DNA from: CAYLSO01 sp964386525
GTDB lineage: Bacteria; Eisenbacteria; RBG-16-71-46; DASYSL01
Assembly (NCBI GenBank): GCA_964386525.1
Contig: CAYLSO010000275.1
Location: 1-14,783 of the forward strand
Length of the DNA: 14,783 nt
Direction of reading: 5' to 3'
In this document: positions 9,001 to 14,783 of the stretch, one piece after another
How the letters are laid out: every line of letters starts with the position of its first letter
How positions within the stretch are numbered: position 1 is the first letter of the stretch
Notes under the pieces: generated by a model
What the model was told of the DNA's origin: nothing
What the model saw: the letters and a program-made list of their open reading frames with translations, nothing else
Databases searched by the model: none
Position numbers and translations under genes: made by a program

Positions 9001-9012
9001 AGAGTGAGAGCG

Positions 9013-10131
9013 ATGGCACACGCGACGGCCGTCAACCGCCGTTGGACTTCCCACCGCGCCCGGCCGGGGCCCCAAGCGGCCCTCGGCGCCGTCCTGATCA
9101 CGGTTCTCGCCGCCGTCCTGGCCGGACCGGCGGGGGCGCAGACGTGCCCCGACCCGGCCCAGGCGTCCTGCTCGGCGGTGGCCCAGCCGGACACCTTCCC
9201 CCGCATCCACTTCCGCGCGTTCGCCGGGGTCTTCGGCTCCCAGGGCCAGGACAGCACGGTGGCGCGCCAGGTCACCCTGGTCTGGGACCGCGACACGGTG
9301 GCCGAGAAGCGCGCCCTGGCCAATCCGGCCGCCGGGGGGTTCGGCGGCTACAACATCTACCGGGTGTTCACCCAGCGCGACACTTGCAAGCTGGAGCTGG
9401 TGCGCCGCTTCATCTATGCCGACACGCTGCTGTGGCACTTCCCGCAGTACGACCGTGACCCGCGCTTTCCGGGCACCGAGAACGGGTACGTGTTCCCGCC
9501 CGGGGCCTCCACGCGCATGACCTTCGTGGACCCGGATTCGGCGGGCAACCTGGTCAAGCGCTGTCGCCGCTACGACGTCAACGGCAACTGTTCCTCGCGC
9601 GGCGATTCGGTCTACGCGCTGGTCCCGCCGCCGCCGCCACCGGACGGCTACGCGGCTTACTACGCCATCGTCTACGCGGCCGACCCGCAGTACGTGCAGG
9701 GCGGCTTCGAAGAGCTCTTCATCCCCGACCTGACGCAGTGCGCGGTCCCCGGCGACCGCACGACCTGCTGCAACATCAACAACCACGACTTGAACCTGAT
9801 GCGCGAGCCGGTGCTCCTCACCGGACCGCCGGCCGCCGACCTCGAGGACGTGTTCGTGGTGCCGAACCCGTACCGGGGCAGCGAGCCGTGGGATCCGTCC
9901 GGGACGCACCGCGTCCAGTTCCGCAACCTGCCCGAGAAGGCCGAGGTCCGCATCTACACGGTGGCGGGGGACCTGGTGCGGGTGCTCGACCACGAGAGCT
10001 CGATCAGCGGTGCGGCCGACTGGGACCTGAAGAACGGCGACGGGCGCGACGTGACCGCCGGGATCTACATGTACCGCGTCACCACACCCCAGGGGTTCGA
10101 GATCCGCAAACACCTGGTGGTCGTGCGCTGA
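9013..10131 (+). CDS. Secreted protein with FlgD Ig-like / sorting-type C-terminal domain
   Basis: Third gene of the operon; it begins within a dozen bases of the preceding stop, so translation is probably coupled. About 372 residues. A signal peptide with a long basic start and a hydrophobic core (LGAVLITVLAAVLAG) ends near AGA-QT. The middle reads like one Fn3-type domain (VTLVWDRDT, then GGYNIYRV) with cysteines including a CC pair (T-T-C-C-N), followed by a short proline run. The last ~95 residues are a FlgD Ig-like domain: VVPNPYRG, VRIYTVAGDLVRVL, DWDLKNGDG, AGIYMYRV, ending HLVVVR. This tail is the usual type IX-like sorting or anchoring module of FCB-group bacteria. Function of the body is not recognised. 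A GTG at 9004 would add three residues; ATG is preferred, with a weak GAGAG site 8 bases upstream. Confidence 0.85.
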   Translation: MAHATAVNRRWTSHRARPGPQAALGAVLITVLAAVLAGPAGAQTCPDPAQASCSAVAQPDTFPRIHFRAFAGVFGSQGQDSTVARQVTLVWDRDTVAEKRALANPAAGGFGGYNIYRVFTQRDTCKLELVRRFIYADTLLWHFPQYDRDPRFPGTENGYVFPPGASTRMTFVDPDSAGNLVKRCRRYDVNGNCSSRGDSVYALVPPPPPPDGYAAYYAIVYAADPQYVQGGFEELFIPDLTQCAVPGDRTTCCNINNHDLNLMREPVLLTGPPAADLEDVFVVPNPYRGSEPWDPSGTHRVQFRNLPEKAEVRIYTVAGDLVRVLDHESSISGAADWDLKNGDGRDVTAGIYMYRVTTPQGFEIRKHLVVVR

Positions 10132-10229
10132 GCCCGGCGCACACCTGACGGCGCGTTGCCACGGCGGCGCGCTCCGGCCCGGGGAAGCTCCCGGCGGCGG
10201 GGCGCGCCGCGGCGCGTCGGGGCTGGAGC

Positions 10230-10258
10230 TTGTGCGCGGCGCCCCGGCGAGAGACAAT
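10230..10258 (+). promoter_or_regulatory. Weak candidate promoter for the aminotransferase operon
   Basis: TTGTGC at 10230-10235 and GACAAT at 10253-10258 are spaced by 17 bases and would start transcription about 30 bases before the TTG start at 10294. The matches are 3 of 6 and 4 of 6 to the sigma-70 consensus, so this could be chance, although AT-rich hexamers are rare in this stretch. Confidence 0.3.
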
Positions 10259-10282
10259 GGCGGGCGAACCCACTTCCATCCC

Positions 10283-10287
10283 GGAGG
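10283..10287 (+). promoter_or_regulatory. Ribosome binding site that selects a TTG start
   Basis: GGAGG is placed six bases before TTG at 10294, the best-spaced start for the aminotransferase, and just ahead of where family similarity begins (N-Q-L-G-P-K). Confidence 0.65.
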
Positions 10288-10293
10288 ACCGCA

Positions 10294-11708
<1,415 letters not shown>

Positions 11709-11712
<4 letters not shown>

Positions 11713-12800
11713 GCCGGCGCGCGGCGGCGTATCGGGTCGCGGTGCGGCGCGGCCGCGGCGGCCCGGTGGACGCGGAGCACCGCGTCACCGCCGTAGCGTG
11801 GGTGGAGGACGGGCGCGCCCTGGCCGGTGGCGCGGGGGGGGCGGGCGGCGCGACGGCTGCGGCCGCCGAGGCCGGACCGGTCACCTTCTTCCGCTCGTGC
11901 TGCAAGCCGTTCCAGGCGCTGCCGTTGGTGGAGCGAGGCCACGCCGACCGCTTGGGTCTCAGCCAGCGCGAGCTGGCGGTGATCTGCGCCTCGCACAGCG
12001 GCGGCCGGGTCCACGTCGAGGTGGTGCGCGGCCTCCTGGCGCGCCTCGGGCTCGATGAGGGCGCGCTCTTGTGCGGCTTCCACTTCCCCCAGGACGACGA
12101 GAGCGAGGCGGCGTTGCGCTGCGGGCGCGTCGGGCACTCGGCGGTCTACAACAACTGCTCGGGCAAGCACGCCGGCATGCTGGCGCTGGCCGTGGCCGAG
12201 GGGTGGCCGCTGGCCGACTACGTGGCCGCCGACCATCCGGTGCAGCGCGCCTGCGTGGCCGCGATCGCCGAGGTGTGCGGGGCGGACCCCGCGGCGGTGC
12301 CGGTGAGCATCGACGGCTGCAGCGCCGCCAACCCGGCCCTGTCGCTGACGGCGATGGCGCGCGGCTTCGCGCGCTTTGCGGCGGCGCGGCCGGGCGCCGA
12401 CGCCGGCGACGCGCGCGAGCGCGCCCTGGCGCGGCTGCGGACGGCCATGCAGCGGCACCCCTTGCTGGTGGCGGGCGAGCGGCGCTTCGACACCGATCTC
12501 ATGGTCGCCGCGCGCGGCGCCCTGGTGAGCAAGGGCGGGGCGGAGGCCCTGCAGTGCGTGGCCGTGCCCGCCGCCCGCGCCGGCGTGGCGCTCAAGGTGC
12601 ACGACGGCCACCACCGGGCGGTGGGGCCGGCGACCATCGCGTTCCTGGCCGAGCACGGCTGGCTGGAGCCCGATGCGGTGGCGGCCCTCAAGCGCTGGGC
12701 CGAGCCGGTCCTGCACAACCATCGCGGCCTCGAGGTGGGCGACGTGCGCGTCTTCCCGGAGGCCTCCATCCCTTCCCCCGCAGGAGCCGGCAGCGCATGA
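11709..12800 (+). CDS. L-asparaginase, Rhizobium etli type II (ReAV-like) family
   Basis: A 363-residue enzyme predicted to hydrolyse L-asparagine to aspartate and ammonia in the cytoplasm; no signal peptide is seen. It belongs to the asparaginase family of R. etli ReAV (Asparaginase_II, Pfam PF06089), distinct from the bacterial EcAII type. Recalled ReAV key residues have clear counterparts: Ser48/Lys51 as S63/K66 (R-S-C-C-K-P-F-Q), Ser80 as S95 (C-A-S-H-S-G), the metal-site Cys135/Lys138 as C150/K153 (N-N-C-S-G-K-H), Cys189 as C204 (D-G-C-S), and Lys263 probably as K275 (V-S-K-G-G-A-E). A Gly/Ala-rich insert at about 38-56 precedes the first motif and is coded partly by eight consecutive G at 11834-11841. 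Its GTG overlaps the aminotransferase stop (GTGA), and its stop overlaps the protease start (ATGA), so the three are probably translated together. Confidence 0.9.
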
Positions 12801-14605
12801 GACAGATCGGGATCGGGTTCGCGACAGTGTTGGCGGCTGCGGGACTGCTGGGCGCGGCGCCCGGCGCGGCGTCGTCGGCCTCGCCGGCGGCGGGGCGCGA
12901 GAGCGTCGTCTGGGTGCGCTTCACCGACCGCGGCACTCTCGAGTCCGCCGGAGATGCCGAGCGGCAGCGCACCGCCCGGCGCCAGGTCTCGGCCCGCAGC
13001 CTGGAGCGCCGCGAGCGCCGTGGCGGCGTGGCCGGCCCGCTGGCCGGCGACCTGCCGGTGGAGCCGCGCTACCTGCAGGCCCTGGCGGAGCGCGGCTTCG
13101 CCGTGCGCGCCGTGAGCCGCTGGCTCAACGCCGCCAGCGTGACGGTGCCGGCCGAGCGCCGCGCGGATCTGGCTCGGCTGCCCTTCGTGGCCGGGCTCGA
13201 GCCGGTGGCGCGCTACCGCCGCGCGGACCTCGATCCGCAGCCGGTCGCCGGGGCCCGCGCCGCCCGGGGGCCGCGTCCCGCCGGAGCGGCGGGCGCGGCG
13301 CGTGCGGCCGGCGCCGCGGCGATCGCGGCCCTACCCGGCGAGCCGTGGTTCTACGCCTACTCCCACGCCCAGAACCGCCTCATCGAGGCCGATCTCTTGC
13401 ACGCGCGCGGACTCAGCGGACGCGGCGTCCTGGTGGTCTTCCTCGACTCCGGCTTCCGCGAGACGCACGCCGTCTTCGACGCGCTCGACGTGCTGGCGCG
13501 CCGCGACTTCGTCTTCGGCGATTCGGTGGTCGTCGACGAGCCCGGCCAGGATCTCTACGACCAGGATGCGCACGGCACGGCGACGCTGTCGGTGCTCGCG
13601 GGCTATGCGCCGGGCTTCTTCGTCGGCACCGCGTACGGTGCGCAGGTGGCGCTCGGCAAGACCGAATACCTCGGCGGCGAGCTGCCGGTGGAGATGGACT
13701 ACTGGCAGATGGGCGCCGAGTGGGCCGACAGCCTGGGCGCCGACGTCATCAGCTCGTCGCTCGGCTACAGCGTCTTCGACGACGCCGACGCCTCGTACGA
13801 GTACGCGGACATGAACGGTCACATCACGGCCATCACGCGCGCGGCGGCCGAGGCGGCGCGCCGCGGCATCACCGTGGTCACCGCGCAGGGCAACGACGGC
13901 AACAAGCCCTGGCACTACCTCATCGCCCCGGCGGACGCGGAGAGCGTGGTCGCGGTGGGCGCGGTCGATTCCCTCGGCCTGATCGCCGCCTTCTCCGCGT
14001 TCGGGCCCACGGCGGACGGCCGGGTCAAGCCGGAAGTCTGCGGCATGGGCTCGCGCGCCGCGGCCGCCCCGGCCGGCAATGACACCAGCCTGGTGCGCAT
14101 GAGCGGCACCTCGCTCTCCACGCCCGGCGTGGCGGGGCTGGTGGCGCTGCTGCTCGAGGAGCACCCCGGCTGGGGCCCGTTCGAGGTGCTCGAGGCGCTG
14201 CGCTCCACCGCCACGCGCGCCGATGCCCCGCTCGCGCAGTACGGCTACGGGCTGGCGCGCGGCGAGCTGGCGGTGGAGTGGCTTCCCAGCACCCTCGACT
14301 CCCAAGCGGCGGGCGGGCCTGGCGCGCTGGTGGTGGTGGGCCCCAACCCGATGGCCGGGGCCGACCGCCTGCTGCTCCGCTTCCGCCTGGGCCCGGCCGG
14401 AGGCGCGGCCGCCGTCGGCGTGTTCGACGTCCGCGGCCGCCACGTGCGCGAGCTCTATCGCGGCGAGCTGCCGGGCGGCGGGGGGCGGGTCCTCGAGTGG
14501 GACGGCACGGACGCCGCTGGCCGGCGCCTGGGCGCCGGCGTCTACTTCGTGCGCTTCGAGGCCCCCGGGGTCCGACACCACGGGCGGGTCGTGGTATTTC
14601 CCTAG
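12797..14605 (+). CDS. Secreted subtilisin-like serine protease (S8) with FlgD Ig-like tail
   Basis: A 602-residue exported endopeptidase. The ATG overlaps the asparaginase stop (ATGA), with CAGGAG ten bases upstream. A signal peptide (hydrophobic to about residue 25, A-S-S-A-S region) is followed by a probable inhibitor/propeptide domain at about 36-140 and an Ala/Pro/Gly/Arg-rich linker at about 150-180. The catalytic triad is clear: D217 (V-F-L-D-S-G), H259 (D-A-H-G-T) and S439 (M-S-G-T-S-L-S-T-P). The oxyanion Asn is N366, in A-Q-G-N-D-G rather than the usual S-A-G-N. The final ~90 residues (from about 510) are a FlgD Ig-like domain with G-P-N-P-M, VGVFDVRGRHVREL, WDGTDAAG and AGVYFVRF, as in two other proteins of this window, implying a common export or anchoring route. 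The frame is open upstream to 12071, but that stretch is the out-of-frame shadow of the asparaginase. Likely target is external protein; specificity is unknown. Confidence 0.93.
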   Translation: MRQIGIGFATVLAAAGLLGAAPGAASSASPAAGRESVVWVRFTDRGTLESAGDAERQRTARRQVSARSLERRERRGGVAGPLAGDLPVEPRYLQALAERGFAVRAVSRWLNAASVTVPAERRADLARLPFVAGLEPVARYRRADLDPQPVAGARAARGPRPAGAAGAARAAGAAAIAALPGEPWFYAYSHAQNRLIEADLLHARGLSGRGVLVVFLDSGFRETHAVFDALDVLARRDFVFGDSVVVDEPGQDLYDQDAHGTATLSVLAGYAPGFFVGTAYGAQVALGKTEYLGGELPVEMDYWQMGAEWADSLGADVISSSLGYSVFDDADASYEYADMNGHITAITRAAAEAARRGITVVTAQGNDGNKPWHYLIAPADAESVVAVGAVDSLGLIAAFSAFGPTADGRVKPEVCGMGSRAAAAPAGNDTSLVRMSGTSLSTPGVAGLVALLLEEHPGWGPFEVLEALRSTATRADAPLAQYGYGLARGELAVEWLPSTLDSQAAGGPGALVVVGPNPMAGADRLLLRFRLGPAGGAAAVGVFDVRGRHVRELYRGELPGGGGRVLEWDGTDAAGRRLGAGVYFVRFEAPGVRHHGRVVVFP

Positions 14606-14706
14606 TCGGCCCGGGAACCGGTAATCTGCTTCCGCATTCGGTCGCCTTCATCCGCACCAGTCAACGGGCCCGCCGCCGGCCGCGGCGCCGCCCACGGAGG
14701 AACGCC
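14606..14706 (+). other. Intergenic region after the protease gene
   Basis: This 101-base gap holds no convincing terminator or promoter. CGCCGC at 14671-14676 can pair with GCGGCG at 14682-14687 around CGGCC, a short GC stem nine bases before the next ribosome binding site (GGAGG at 14696-14700). In this base composition such a stem may be chance. Confidence 0.4.
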
Positions 14707-14783
14707 ATGAGAGTCTCAGGCCTCGGAGCGCCCGCGACGGCGCGGGTCAAGCGGAGCGCGCGCAGCGCCGGTTTCGCTGCCCT
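14707..14783 (+). CDS. Start of a further gene, cut by the window end
   Basis: ATG at 14707 follows GGAGG (14696-14700) with ideal six-base spacing, and the frame is open for the 25 codons available. The visible residues (M-R-V-S-G-L-G-A-P, then a basic R/K/A/S stretch ending G-F-A-A) could be the positively charged start of a signal peptide, but no hydrophobic core is in view. Nothing can be said of its function. The 101-base spacing leaves open whether it belongs to the preceding operon. Confidence 0.5.
   Translation, partial: MRVSGLGAPATARVKRSARSAGFAA

Larger units (their letters stand above)
10132..10293 (+). other. Intergenic region between the two operons
   Basis: This 162-base gap is extremely GC-rich. 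CCGGGG at 10179-10184 can pair with TCCCGG at 10189-10194 (one G-T pair) around AAGC, a small terminator-like stem without a T-run. CGCGCCGCGGCGCG at 10203-10216 is a perfect 14-base palindrome. CGGGGC at 10218-10223 can pair with GCCCCG at 10241-10246. None is strong evidence of function, but the first could help end transcription of the lipoprotein operon. The reading frame of the aminotransferase is open through here, yet the translated stretch is an Arg/Pro-rich run unlike an aminotransferase start. Confidence 0.5.

Noticed and set aside
10156..10293. Upstream extension of the aminotransferase frame by 46 codons
   Set aside because: The translated text is an Arg/Pro/Ala run from GC-rich intergenic DNA, while GGAGG at 10283 fits the TTG at 10294 where family-like sequence begins.
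12071..12796. Upstream extension of the protease frame by 242 codons
   Set aside because: The stretch is an out-of-frame reading of the asparaginase; the ATG at 12797 begins a signal peptide and overlaps the upstream stop in the usual ATGA manner.
14642..14664. Minus-strand promoter (TTGACT read leftward from 14664)
   Set aside because: The hexamer at the -10 position (CCGAAT) is poor and no minus-strand gene lies downstream.

Overview
The window is very GC-rich (GC-dominated third codon positions) and every supported gene lies on the + strand. Three predicted secreted proteins end in the same short beta-sandwich tail (FlgD Ig-like / type IX-like C-terminal domain, with PNP, a V-x-G-R type turn and a G-[VI]-Y-F/M-x-R strand). 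High GC, many such tails, lipoproteins with a Cys lipobox and ordinary Shine-Dalgarno sites together suggest a little-cultured phylum around the FCB group, for example Candidatus Eisenbacteria, Krumholzibacteria or a Gemmatimonadota relative. This placement is inference from protein style, not a phylogeny.

Layout: (1) 76-4317, a 1413-residue secreted, cysteine-rich multidomain protein with a sorting-type tail, preceded by a perfect 9-bp hairpin in its leader and followed by a strong GC-rich hairpin (probable terminator). (2) A good sigma-70-like promoter (TTGACT, 17 bp, TAAATT at 4438-4466) followed by a tight three-gene operon, about 4512-10131: two related lipoproteins and a secreted protein with the C-terminal tail. 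The lipoproteins share a repeated W-x-G-x-D-x-D-G beta-sandwich module. The second lipoprotein and the 1413-residue protein both carry a stretch that reads like a degenerate class-I-glutaminase-type Rossmann domain. (3) A second translationally coupled operon, 10294-14605: a class III PLP aminotransferase with a four-cysteine insert (TTG start), a Rhizobium etli-type (ReAV-like) L-asparaginase overlapping it by GTGA, and a subtilisin-family secreted protease overlapping that by ATGA. (4) The first 25 codons of another gene at 14707 to the window end.

Region 1-2 looks like an envelope or secreted-protein module of unknown function, and is the best candidate for something undescribed. Region 3 is made of recognisable enzymes, but their order is notable. 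An exported protease, an asparaginase and an aminotransferase would be consistent with use of external protein or amino acids as carbon and nitrogen source; that pathway link is inference. No tRNA, rRNA, CRISPR array, insertion sequence or integration site was seen, and no gap between genes exceeds 200 bases.
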